Of a stretch of 64,000 nucleotides of DNA, positions 43,379 to 51,690 are shown in pieces. This DNA is from Pseudomonas tremae (GTDB lineage: Bacteria > Pseudomonadota > Gammaproteobacteria > Pseudomonadales > Pseudomonadaceae), in assembly GCF_001401155.1 (NCBI RefSeq), contig NZ_LJRO01000031.1, forward strand, positions 1 to 64,000. The letters run 5' to 3'. The notes under the pieces were generated by a model. That model worked only from the letters and a program-made list of their open reading frames with translations. It was not told the origin of the DNA and made no database searches. Every line of letters begins with the position of its first letter. Position 1 is the first letter of the stretch. Made by a program: the position numbers and the translations under genes.

Positions 43379-43675
43379 TCAGGCAACAGCCCCACTCAGC
43401 AACCGTTCGATCTGCGCCTGTTCCCAGGCGCTGAGCAAGCTGACCGGGTCAGTCCGCAGCCAGCTCTCGAACGAGCCTTCCCGCCCGTCCGGGCAGCGGC
43501 TGTAGCGGCAGTGGCTCAGGCTGCTTTCGATCGTTTCCAGCGTCAGCAGCCAGCCGTCTATGGTCACCTGATGCAGCCCGGTGTCCGAGGTGTGGCCAAC
43601 ACGCTGCATTTCTCGCGTGCCCATCGCAGCATCTCGCAGTTGCTGGTACACCTCCCGAGTGGTCAATGCTTTCAT
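43379..43675 (-). CDS. Uncharacterised small protein, 98 residues
   Basis: A 98-residue soluble protein. Visible parts are KALTTREVYQQLRDAAMGTR, a beta-rich middle (TGLHQVTIDGWLLTLE), a CRYSRCPDG segment with two cysteines and a C-terminal helix with SLLSAWEQAQIERLL. Similar short proteins occur in Pseudomonas as DUF-level families (possibly DUF7693), and I do not know a function. An in-frame ATG exists 18 codons upstream, but the ATG at 43675 gives the more regular domain. No strong ribosome site precedes either. It is flanked by the DUF4432 and EthD-domain genes on the same strand. Confidence 0.55.
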   Translation of the reverse strand: MKALTTREVYQQLRDAAMGTREMQRVGHTSDTGLHQVTIDGWLLTLETIESSLSHCRYSRCPDGREGSFESWLRTDPVSLLSAWEQAQIERLLSGAVA

Positions 43676-43764
43676 GGGCTTCAAGTATCTCGATTTTCGC
43701 TGAGTAAAGCGCGGTTTTGAGTCGCGCACCGTTACCGTTGTTTGGCTGCCTGATCAGCCTGCCT

Positions 43765-44682
43765 TCAGGATGATTGTGCCGCGCCGAACAGGCTTTCGAT
43801 CTCCGGGCGTGTCTGATTGATCGCGCCGAGTTGACGAATCAATTGAGCCTGACGGCTGCCACGCACCCCGGCGGCGGTCATGATCGCGTCACGCACGTAG
43901 GTGTAGACACCGCTGACGCCAAATGGTGTTACATAGCGAACATGCGCGCCGAGGCCTTGGGTGATGGCCTTGAAATGCTCGCTCGCGTAGTAGGTCCGAC
44001 GAGTCCAGGCCGACTCGAACACCACTTCCATCATGACCATGTCCAGACGGGGCTCTTCGACTTCGTGATTCACATCGGGTGCAGGCGGTGCCGGTTGAGC
44101 GTTGTCGTAGGGTTGCGCGAGGTGCAGGCGCAGCTTGAGGACCGCATCGGCACCGGCCATCTCGCGGGCCAGTTTTTCCACGGCGTCGCGCGCAGCCGAC
44201 CGATCACCGCTGTCGAGATGAAAGTGCAGATGGGTTTTGTCCTGGGTTGCCGTTTCGTTGGGGATCGGATCAGGCAGACGATCGACCAGCGTGCTCGAGC
44301 CGTCCGGCACGTCGTAGGCAATGGTTTCCGCGAACATGTTCTGCTCGTCTGTAAACAGCAGGGAGCTGGCGTCCTTGAATTGCTTCTGGTCCTCGGCGGA
44401 CAGAAAGCCGATCTCCACGCCGCCATCAAGCACATAGCTCTGCAGTGGCTTGACGCCTTCGATGACCGGCCACAGATGGCCGTCCTTTTCTCGCGTCAGA
44501 TGGTGCTGAACGTACCACCCCAGGCCTGGAAGCCTTGCGCACAGCGGGCCGTGAACGTCACGCCAGTAGGTGGCGAACAACGCGTGAGGGACCCCGTCTC
44601 TGCGCAGGACAGTGGTGTAGGAATTGATGACGATGTTCTCGTCGCGGGAGCCGTAATCGTCGGGCAGTGCTGAGGTATGCAT
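43765..44682 (-). CDS. EthD domain protein, probably two dimeric alpha/beta barrels
   Basis: A 305-residue cytoplasmic protein. Residues 25-130 form an EthD-type dimeric alpha/beta barrel domain: HALFATYWRDVHGPLCARLP followed by GLGWYVQHHLT. The second half (about 150-290) shows a similar order of strands and helices (LHFHLDSGDRSAARDAVEKL, MVMMEVVFESAWTRRTYYAS) and looks like a divergent second barrel joined by a Pro/Ala-rich linker. EthD domains occur in alkyl-ether degradation and polyketide tailoring enzymes, and the substrate here is unknown. The ATG follows AGAGAG. It lies 65 bp downstream of the TDT transporter gene and may share its transcript. The open frame running on past 44682 is out of phase with real genes. 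Confidence 0.72.
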   Translation of the reverse strand: MHTSALPDDYGSRDENIVINSYTTVLRRDGVPHALFATYWRDVHGPLCARLPGLGWYVQHHLTREKDGHLWPVIEGVKPLQSYVLDGGVEIGFLSAEDQKQFKDASSLLFTDEQNMFAETIAYDVPDGSSTLVDRLPDPIPNETATQDKTHLHFHLDSGDRSAARDAVEKLAREMAGADAVLKLRLHLAQPYDNAQPAPPAPDVNHEVEEPRLDMVMMEVVFESAWTRRTYYASEHFKAITQGLGAHVRYVTPFGVSGVYTYVRDAIMTAAGVRGSRQAQLIRQLGAINQTRPEIESLFGAAQSS

Positions 44683-44747
44683 AAATACTCTCTGTGCGGA
44701 AGGTGTGTATCTCAGGCGCCCCGCTGCGAAAGTAAGTTCAAGGAGAT

Positions 44748-45908
44748 TTACCGAAGGGCACATGCGCTCGATGCAATGCACGGCGAGACGAACAGATGCC
44801 CTCGGTAGGCGCCCGCCAGGGTATGCGCAGACACGATCAGCCACATGACCGCCAGCAACCCCACCAGCCCTTGGCCGAACACGTCGAAAAAGCCCAGATG
44901 CAGGGTCGCACCCAGTTTGAGCGTCGCCAGCGCGTACACCCCGAGTGGAAAGGTGAATGCCCACCAGCCCAGATTGAACGCCAGACCTTGCTTGAAATAG
45001 CGCGCTGTTATCAGCACTGCCAGCGCCATCCACCACAGGCCCAGCCCCCAGAAAAGCATACCGGCAATGACCCCGACGCCGGCTGCCACGTTGCCCACCG
45101 ACGCCAAGCCGTGTGCGGCAAACACTGCCGGGGCATCGCTGCTCATCACCAGCATGCTCAGTGCGCCCGTACCGATCGGGCCCAGTGCCAGCCAGCTCGA
45201 TGCCGCCATGCTCTCGTGCGGCAGCTTGTGCAGTGCCAATCGCAACAGCAAGATCACCAGGATGCTCAGCGCAACAGGCACCGAGTAGGCCCACAGTACG
45301 TAGCTGGTGATCAGCACGGTGAACTGCGCATCTGGCGTGGCGAGCTGCTGCGTCAGCAACCCGCCGCAGGCCGCTGCGACTTCGGCGGCCACCACGGGCA
45401 ATAGCCATACAGCGGTCATTTTCTCGATGCTGTGTTCCTGGCGGGTGAACATCATGAACGGGATCAGTACGCCACAGGCCAGCGCCATGGCCACATCCAG
45501 CCACCACAGGGCTTCGGCAACCGGAACAATTGAATCGCCCCAGCGTGCCGGGCCGAAGACCAGCAGGCCGCTGATGAGGGTCGTCAGGCCCATGGGGATC
45601 GTGCCGAAGAACATCGAGACCGTCGAATGCCCGAACACCTTACGCGCCTCGTTGAAGAACAACAGCCAGCGACAGGCGTACATCACGCTGAACAGCACGA
45701 ACAGGCCTATATTGAGGAACCACAGTGCTTCCCCTAGGTTACGCAAAAGTGCCGAGTTGCCTGGCAGTTGCGCCAACGCCAGCGACAGAATTCCGGTGCC
45801 CATGGTTACGGCGAACCAGTTTGGCGTGAATTGGCGGATCGCTTCGCGCGGGCTCGCCAAGGCTTTGAGAGGGGCGTAACCCTTGATGATGATGGCGAGC
45901 CGGTTCAT
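44748..45908 (-). CDS. TDT family anion channel/exporter (TehA/SLAC1/SSU1-like)
   Basis: A 386-residue inner-membrane protein of the tellurite-resistance/dicarboxylate transporter family, with ten hydrophobic segments. The start FTPNWFAVTMGTGILSLALA is the family signature, followed by GTIPMGLTTLISGLLVF and WWAFTFPLGVYALATLKLGA near the end. Relatives include TehA, the plant anion channel SLAC1 and the yeast sulfite exporter Ssu1. The divergent regulator resembles CysL, linked to sulfite in Bacillus, which makes sulfite or another small anion a reasonable guess. AGGAAAACGCC precedes the ATG. The EthD-domain gene follows. Confidence 0.85.
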   Translation of the reverse strand: MNRLAIIIKGYAPLKALASPREAIRQFTPNWFAVTMGTGILSLALAQLPGNSALLRNLGEALWFLNIGLFVLFSVMYACRWLLFFNEARKVFGHSTVSMFFGTIPMGLTTLISGLLVFGPARWGDSIVPVAEALWWLDVAMALACGVLIPFMMFTRQEHSIEKMTAVWLLPVVAAEVAAACGGLLTQQLATPDAQFTVLITSYVLWAYSVPVALSILVILLLRLALHKLPHESMAASSWLALGPIGTGALSMLVMSSDAPAVFAAHGLASVGNVAAGVGVIAGMLFWGLGLWWMALAVLITARYFKQGLAFNLGWWAFTFPLGVYALATLKLGATLHLGFFDVFGQGLVGLLAVMWLIVSAHTLAGAYRGHLFVSPCIASSACALR

Positions 45909-46035
45909 GGCGTTTTCCTGCGGGTAGTTGCGGATGTGCAGTTAGTTTAAGGTTCGACAATAAATTCTCTAAACGGGTAATCTCGCTTCTTGTTACCTGT
46001 ATTTCAGGTAGATAAACCCTGAATGGAGTTCGCCC

Positions 46036-46989
46036 TTGAGGCTTAACCTGCGGCAACTGCAGATTTTTTGCGCTATTACGCGGCACGGCAGCACTACCAG
46101 TGCAGGCCATGCGCTGGCGTTATCTCAGTCGGCCACCAGCGCTGCACTCAACGAGCTGGAAAGTGCGCTCGGCACGCGCCTGTTCGACCGGGTGGGCAAG
46201 CGGCTGGTCCTTAATGACAGTGGACAGGCGCTGTTGCCCCGCGCCATGACGATGCTGGAAAGCGCCCAGCAGATCGAAGACAGTTTTCTGCTGCCCGATG
46301 CCAGCCTGAATGCGCGCCTGCGAATCGGCAGTAGCAGCACTATCGGCAATTACGAGCTGCCGCTGATTATCGGTGCGCTTCGCGCCTCTGCACCGCTGTT
46401 GCGGGTGGACGTAGACATCGGCAACAGCGCATCAATTGCCCGCAAGGTCTCGCAGTTCGAGATTGACATGGGGCTGATCGAGGCGCCGTGTCATCTGCCG
46501 GAACTGATCGCCGAGCCTTGGCGGGTCGATGAGATGCTCATTGTTGCCGGCAGCAGTCATCCGCTGGCCCGGCAGGCACAGGTATCACTGACTGAATTGC
46601 AGCATGCGGAATGGCTATTGCGCGAGCCGGGCTCCGGAACCCGGGAGGAGGTCGAGCACTTGCTGCTCAGGCACCTGCATGATCTGAAGGACATGCGCCA
46701 GATGGGCAGTTCCGAGGCAATAAAACGCACCCTTGCTGAGGGCATCGGCATCAGCTGTCTGTCCCGGCGCGTGGTGGCTGATCTGCTGGCAAGCGGTCAG
46801 TTGAAGACGCTTGCCAGCCCACTGCCGCCGTTGAACCGGCGATTCTTCATGATCAGGCACCGCGACAAATTCATCTCGCCGAGTCTTGAGTGCTTCCGCG
46901 ATACCTGCAGGCAAGCCGTCGATCAGGCTTCTGTGCTGCGCCACGGCTTGAGCCATAACGCCAGTCCTGCCAGCAATAGCGCACCATAA
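46036..46989 (+). CDS. LysR family regulator, CysL-like, TTG start
   Basis: A 317-residue LysR-type regulator. The DNA-binding part is RQLQIFCAITRHGSTTSAGH with SQSATSAALNELE, and the effector domain (LRIGSSSTIGNYELPLIIGA; EPGSGTREEVEHL) belongs to the CysL-like subgroup. The only start giving a complete helix-turn-helix is the TTG at 46036, with TGGAG about nine bases before it. It diverges from the TDT gene over 127 bp and probably controls it. The last 67 bp overlap the 3' end of pslK on the other strand, which is unusual and could mean the C-terminal tail is an extension relative to homologues. Confidence 0.82.
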   Translation: MRLNLRQLQIFCAITRHGSTTSAGHALALSQSATSAALNELESALGTRLFDRVGKRLVLNDSGQALLPRAMTMLESAQQIEDSFLLPDASLNARLRIGSSSTIGNYELPLIIGALRASAPLLRVDVDIGNSASIARKVSQFEIDMGLIEAPCHLPELIAEPWRVDEMLIVAGSSHPLARQAQVSLTELQHAEWLLREPGSGTREEVEHLLLRHLHDLKDMRQMGSSEAIKRTLAEGIGISCLSRRVVADLLASGQLKTLASPLPPLNRRFFMIRHRDKFISPSLECFRDTCRQAVDQASVLRHGLSHNASPASNSAP

Positions 46990-48338
46990 AGGCAGCTCAA
47001 TCCAAGCTGCAGCCAGGTATTTTGCAGCGGATGCAGGGCCAGAGCGGCGATCACCATCAGCGCGCTGGCCAGCAACCAGTGACTGCGCCAGGGCAGGACC
47101 TTGAGCAGTGACTGGCGCCGCATCAGCAGCAGACCAGTGACCAGTGCGCCGCCCAATGCTGCGATGGCGATGCCGGACAGACCGAATACCAAGGGCAATG
47201 TACCGAGCAGCAGCGCGTTGCACAGGCTGCCGATCAGTTCGCAGTTGAGCGGCAGACGTGTATCACCTGCTGCGTAGGCATACCGTGCGAGCAACGCATT
47301 CCAGGCACCGAACATCAGCGGTACGGCAAACCATGCCAGCAGTCCCGGCAAAGGGCCGTCGTGGGTCTGAGCGGGCAGCAGCAGGGTTACGAGCGCGCCA
47401 GCCGCACCTATCAGGCCGGCCACCGCTGGCAAGGTCAGCAAGGTGGCGCTGCCCAGCCCGCGCCGTAGCAGCGACAGACGCTGATCGCCCGCGCTGCCGC
47501 TCATCAGCCCCAACAGCACCTGATTCAGGCTCATCAGCGCTATCAACGGCAGGTTTATCAGCTTGCGCGCCAGGTTGACCCAGGTCACCGCGCCTTCGCC
47601 AAGCAACGAAGCCACCATTCGCTCAAGCAAAGCAAGGCCCTGGCTGGCCAGGTTGCTGCTCAGCAGTGGCCCGATGCGTTGCAACAGTTCGCGCACGGCG
47701 CCAGCTTCCGATTGCCACTGCCAGGGTCGCCAGCCGGACCGGTACAACGTCGGTAACAGCACGCTGGGCATCAGTATGCTGCCCAGCACGCAGGCACTGG
47801 CGACGCCGATCGATGTGGATGCGTGACCAGAAGTGGCGAGGTAGATCACCGCTGGCAAGTTGAACAGCAGCGAGCCAAGCCCGGCCAGTACGAACCGCGA
47901 CCGAGCCTGCAAGGGTACGCAGAACAATGCGTGCAGCAAAAAACCGGGGGCGCACCAGGCCAGCCAGCGCAGGCCGCCAGCAGCCTGAACGTAACCATCG
48001 GTATCCAGTCCCGGGCCTATCAGTCGCACCAGAGGCCCGGCACCGACCACCAGCATCAGGCTCAGTGCCAGACCGCCCAGCAGCAGTCGCGGTGCCATAC
48101 CACCGAGCCAGCGCTGCTGCCGCTCGGCGGAGCGTTGCTGATACAGCGGCAAGGCCGCCGCACTGAGCAAGCCGGCTGCCAGCGACATGCGCAATGCTTC
48201 AGGTACAAACATCGAGACCAGAAACGCATCGCTTTGGCCTCCTGCGCCCCAGGCCGCGACTAACAGCCACTCACGGGCAAAACCGGCTGCCAGGCCGGTA
48301 AGGGTGGCCAGTGTCAGCCAGAGTGTCGAACCCAGCAT
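46923..48338 (-). CDS. pslK: MurJ/MviN-like flippase of the psl cluster (PslK-like)
   Basis: A 471-residue polytopic membrane protein of the MurJ/MviN family with about 14 hydrophobic segments (P. aeruginosa PslK is 469). It starts LTGLAAGFAREWLLVAAWGA and continues QSDAFLVSMFVPEALRMSLA, the usual MviN entry sequence. It is expected to flip the lipid-linked Psl repeat across the inner membrane. It is the last gene of the minus-strand psl cluster, 15 bp after the acetyltransferase gene. The first residues, LGSTLWLTLATLTG, form the first helix directly, without a long leader. Its 3' end overlaps the convergent LysR gene. Confidence 0.85.
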   Translation of the reverse strand: MLGSTLWLTLATLTGLAAGFAREWLLVAAWGAGGQSDAFLVSMFVPEALRMSLAAGLLSAAALPLYQQRSAERQQRWLGGMAPRLLLGGLALSLMLVVGAGPLVRLIGPGLDTDGYVQAAGGLRWLAWCAPGFLLHALFCVPLQARSRFVLAGLGSLLFNLPAVIYLATSGHASTSIGVASACVLGSILMPSVLLPTLYRSGWRPWQWQSEAGAVRELLQRIGPLLSSNLASQGLALLERMVASLLGEGAVTWVNLARKLINLPLIALMSLNQVLLGLMSGSAGDQRLSLLRRGLGSATLLTLPAVAGLIGAAGALVTLLLPAQTHDGPLPGLLAWFAVPLMFGAWNALLARYAYAAGDTRLPLNCELIGSLCNALLLGTLPLVFGLSGIAIAALGGALVTGLLLMRRQSLLKVLPWRSHWLLASALMVIAALALHPLQNTWLQLGLSCLYGALLLAGLALWLKPWRSTEA

Positions 48339-48353
48339 CGCAGGTGCTGCCGA

Positions 48354-49175
48354 TCAGTGGAACAAGGTGAACAGGCCTTTGCCGCCCACCTTGTACTTGA
48401 GATTACGCGCGCGCTCGCCTTTGACTTCGGCATTTGGGCCGCTGACGATCGCGTAGGGCGCGACAGGCTTGGACACCACGCTGTTGCCACCGACCACGGC
48501 ACCTTCGCCGATGTCGGCACCGAACGAGAGCAGGGCGCGGCTGCATATCCAGGCGTAGTCACCGATGAACACCGGCCCGCCCACCGCCCAGAACTCGGGT
48601 TCATTCAGGTCGTGCCCTCCGGCGATAATCAGCACATGCGAGGCGATGGTGACGTGATCGCCAATCACCAGCCCACCACGTGCATCCAGCTGGCAATGCC
48701 AGCCCACTGTGGTGTCATTGCCGATACGCAGGCTGTCGACCCCCAGAACTTCGGTATTGCGCCATACGGTCGAGCCTTTGCCGATCTTTGCCCCTCCGAT
48801 ACGCAGCCAGAGCAGGCGCAGGGTATGGCTGGGGATCTTGCAGATCAGAATGTTGTAAGCCAACTCCCAAGTGCGCAGCATGCGGTCACATAGCGTCGGC
48901 CAGTTGATCCCGTAAAGCGGAATCAGGGCGCCGAGGGTTTCACTGGCTAGCAGCTTGTAAAAACGTCGTGCCAGCGGGTTCTCGATTCTCGGCTCGATAT
49001 TCAGGTAGCAGATGAACGACAAGGTCCGCTCCTTTATACGCGTCTCGAAGCACACTTCGTTGTCGAGCATCCACTGGTAGGCGGCTTCGAGTTCTTCAAG
49101 TGGCACGGCCATCTTGCGTGCGTAGTCGGGCAGCGCCTCTCTGAGGTTGTGCGAATGCAGCATGCGATGTTTCAT
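48354..49175 (-). CDS. WcaF-type acetyltransferase of the psl cluster
   Basis: A 273-residue protein whose second half is a left-handed beta-helix of hexapeptide repeats: IGGAKIGKGSTVWRNTEVLG, LRIGNDTTVGWHCQLDARGG, LVIGDHVTIASHVLIIAGGH and VFIGDYAWICSRALLSFGAD. The catalytic histidine is probably in the AGGHDL segment. This is the WcaF-like group of polysaccharide O-acetyltransferases. The N-terminal 110 residues are helical and not typical of WcaF. The gene lies between pslJ and pslK, where P. aeruginosa has none, and may take the place of the membrane acyltransferase PslL. The ATG overlaps the pslJ stop (ATGA). Confidence 0.8.
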   Translation of the reverse strand: MKHRMLHSHNLREALPDYARKMAVPLEELEAAYQWMLDNEVCFETRIKERTLSFICYLNIEPRIENPLARRFYKLLASETLGALIPLYGINWPTLCDRMLRTWELAYNILICKIPSHTLRLLWLRIGGAKIGKGSTVWRNTEVLGVDSLRIGNDTTVGWHCQLDARGGLVIGDHVTIASHVLIIAGGHDLNEPEFWAVGGPVFIGDYAWICSRALLSFGADIGEGAVVGGNSVVSKPVAPYAIVSGPNAEVKGERARNLKYKVGGKGLFTLFH

Positions 49176-50590
49176 ACGGAGGCTTCCAGCTCGGGTGGGG
49201 CAGCGGGGTGATGACGTGAGTTTGCGGCGCTGGCGCGCAGGCGCCTGGTTTCGTGCAGGCTGATGCCGACAAACAGCCAGAACAGGGCAGCCAGCACGCT
49301 GGTGAAACTGAAATAGTGGTCGAACAGGCCGCTGAACAGGGCCGACAGCACGCCGATCATGCAACCCAGCGCAATCGCGTTTTCGCGGGTCAGCACGATT
49401 CGGCCCGTGTCGGGGCGTACGGCCTTCCACCAACTGACCGTGACGGCGATAAACAGCAGCATGCCGGGCAGACCGATCTTGTAGATGAAGTTCAGCCACA
49501 AATTGGAAATACCGAATTGCGTGTAGCCCAGAACTGGCGGATCGGTCTTGAAACCGATGCCGAACGGGAACGTCGCCATTGCATCCGGGAAATGACTGTA
49601 TTCAAGGAAGCGGATCGCGGTGCTGACGTCGTCATCGGCGAACAGGCCCATCAGCCGCTCTTGCAGCGGTGGATAGAACATCAACAGCACGACGCCGGCA
49701 GTTATGCCACCCATCAGCAACCGACCGAGATGCGGGACACGCCGACGGACCATCCACAGCATCACTGCCAGCAGGCTCACCAGCGCGCCGCGTGACCCGG
49801 TCAGCAGCAGGCCGACGACGCCCAACACTGCAACGGCCAGGCCCAGCTTGCGTGCCATGCCGCTGCGGGTCATGCCGAAACAGAATGCCAGCGGCAGCAA
49901 CATTGCCAGAGCGCCGCCGGCCACGTTGGGGTGCATCCAGGGTGAGCCCATCCGGGTGGCGAATGATTGCAAACTATCGTTCAGGGTGTCTGCGCCGCTG
50001 TAGCCCAGACTGCCGAGAATCGGGATGATTGCTGTTCCCGAGCCTTTGCTTACATAGATCGAGATCGACATCAGCAGCAACAGAAGCGTCCCGCCGAGCA
50101 ACGCAATGACCAGGCTTTCCAGCGTCTTGAGATCGGTCAGCAAGCGTGGCACCAGAAACAGGATCGACAGGTTGAACAGCCAGCGGACCCAGTTGATCGG
50201 CCCATTGCCTTCGGCGACGACGGTCAGTTGGCCCACCAGAAACGGAAAAGCGCTGAACAGCATCAAGGCGACCAGCAACCGCTCGGTGCGCAGCATCGGG
50301 GGCACTTTGTCCTGTTCTTGAAAAAATACGCCCTGCAGCAGGTAGCTGACCCAGGTCAGCATGATCAGCCCCTCGGACACCGTCGTCCGAATGCCGATCT
50401 GAACCGTGGAGTAGGGCAGAAAGGTCCCGATAAAGCCGAACAGCAGCAAGCCGAGCACTGGGCGGCGCATGACTGTCGCCACGGCGGCAATACCCAGCAC
50501 GGCCATCAGCACTAGCGGTATCGGCAACAGCCAGATCATCACCCCGAACAACAGGCTGATCAGTAACCCCAGAGGCATCGCCAGTGGCAT
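49172..50590 (-). CDS. pslJ: O-antigen ligase-like polymerase of the psl cluster (PslJ-like)
   Basis: A 472-residue integral membrane protein (PslJ is 478) with about 12 hydrophobic segments and a large periplasmic loop. It contains the Wzy_C/O-antigen ligase signature around LLTGSRGALVSLLAVMLWMV. The role inferred from P. aeruginosa is polymerisation or transfer of Psl repeat units in the periplasm. The start overlaps pslI by one base and the stop overlaps the acetyltransferase start by four bases, so translation is tightly linked. The N terminus is PLAMPLGLLISLLFGVMIWL, a membrane helix without signal cleavage. Confidence 0.85.
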   Translation of the reverse strand: MPLAMPLGLLISLLFGVMIWLLPIPLVLMAVLGIAAVATVMRRPVLGLLLFGFIGTFLPYSTVQIGIRTTVSEGLIMLTWVSYLLQGVFFQEQDKVPPMLRTERLLVALMLFSAFPFLVGQLTVVAEGNGPINWVRWLFNLSILFLVPRLLTDLKTLESLVIALLGGTLLLLLMSISIYVSKGSGTAIIPILGSLGYSGADTLNDSLQSFATRMGSPWMHPNVAGGALAMLLPLAFCFGMTRSGMARKLGLAVAVLGVVGLLLTGSRGALVSLLAVMLWMVRRRVPHLGRLLMGGITAGVVLLMFYPPLQERLMGLFADDDVSTAIRFLEYSHFPDAMATFPFGIGFKTDPPVLGYTQFGISNLWLNFIYKIGLPGMLLFIAVTVSWWKAVRPDTGRIVLTRENAIALGCMIGVLSALFSGLFDHYFSFTSVLAALFWLFVGISLHETRRLRASAANSRHHPAAPPELEASV

Positions 50591-51690
50591 CAGCGCAGCT
50601 CCTCCAGCGTAGCGTGAACGCGATCGCAGAACGCTTTCAACTGATAGCGGTCGGTCCAGTTCCTGGCGAGAGCCGGGTCTTCTTCGGGGGCATGGGACAG
50701 CGTGCCCATCAGCCTGATCAGGTTGCCGCTGTCATCAGGTGAAAAGCGCGGGCTGTGGGGTGGGGCGACTTCATCCAGCGACGAACCGGTGGCCACGGCT
50801 ACCGGAGTCCCCACGTTCAGCGCCTCGATCACCGGCAGCCCGAAACCTTCGCTTCTTGACGGCTGCCAGAGCCGCTCGGCATTTTTGTAGACTGCGTGCA
50901 GCTCGGCATCACTGAGGCCGGTCAGCACGTGCAGACCCGGCAACTGACGCTGCGCTTCGGTCAACGGTTCATCGCTACCGACCAGAACCAGCTCCGGGGT
51001 GTCGACGAACTGCATGCGTGCGGTCTGCCAGGCCTCGACGAACCATTTGATGTTCTTGCGTGGCTCGCGAGTGCCAACGCACAGCCAATAGCGCTCGGGA
51101 AGCCGCAGGTGAGTGACGTCGGCCGGTTCGCCCTCGAAGCGCTCGACCAGCAGGGGCACGACCCGCAGCTTGTCCTTGAACCGTGGGAACAGGCGCGCCG
51201 CCTCGTTGGCGGTAAATTGCGACGGCACCCAGATCTGGTCGGCAACCTTGAGCGACCAGACAATCGACAGGTAGTCGGTCAAGCGGTACACCCGGGCTTT
51301 CAGGCGCGAACCGTGGCTGTTCTGCTGGGTGATCTGAAACAGATCGTGCAGTTGCAGCACATAGCGCATGCCAGCCGGTTTTCGACCCAGCGGCAGGCCC
51401 ATGTTGATATTCGCGACATAGACCTCGATGCCTGCATCGCGCAGGGCGCCAGGCAGGAAAGAGCCCTCGAAGCGCGCGCGGTCCGGCAGGCGATGCACCG
51501 AATCCAGCGGGGCAGCCCAGCGCGGCGCATGCATCACGCGGCGCACCGAATGGTCGTAAGGTGCGACGCCGAACAATTGCAGTTGCACGTCCGGGTGCTC
51601 GCGGAAGGCTTTCTCCAGCGCAAAATTCTGGCGGCCGATGCCGCTGATGGGGTAACCGGCTGCCGCGCGGTAATCGAGTCCTATACGCAT
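50590..51690 (-). CDS. pslI: Glycosyltransferase, GT4 type (PslI-like)
   Basis: A 366-residue GT-B glycosyltransferase of the GT4 family (PslI is 367). The C-terminal half has YWLCVGTREPRKNIKWFVEA and the catalytic EX7E motif in SRSEGFGLPVIEALNVGTPV. The N-terminal half begins RIGLDYRAAAGYPISGIGRQ. It adds a sugar to the lipid-linked Psl unit on the cytoplasmic face of the membrane; donor and acceptor are not determinable here. It overlaps pslH by ten bases and pslJ by one. Confidence 0.87.
   Translation of the reverse strand: MRIGLDYRAAAGYPISGIGRQNFALEKAFREHPDVQLQLFGVAPYDHSVRRVMHAPRWAAPLDSVHRLPDRARFEGSFLPGALRDAGIEVYVANINMGLPLGRKPAGMRYVLQLHDLFQITQQNSHGSRLKARVYRLTDYLSIVWSLKVADQIWVPSQFTANEAARLFPRFKDKLRVVPLLVERFEGEPADVTHLRLPERYWLCVGTREPRKNIKWFVEAWQTARMQFVDTPELVLVGSDEPLTEAQRQLPGLHVLTGLSDAELHAVYKNAERLWQPSRSEGFGLPVIEALNVGTPVAVATGSSLDEVAPPHSPRFSPDDSGNLIRLMGTLSHAPEEDPALARNWTDRYQLKAFCDRVHATLEELR

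Noticed and set aside
44683..45507. Upstream extension of the EthD frame that would make a 580-residue fusion
   Set aside because: It runs out of phase through the TDT transporter gene, is rich in Arg/Gly/Ala as expected for a shadow frame, and the ATG at 44682 has its own ribosome site.
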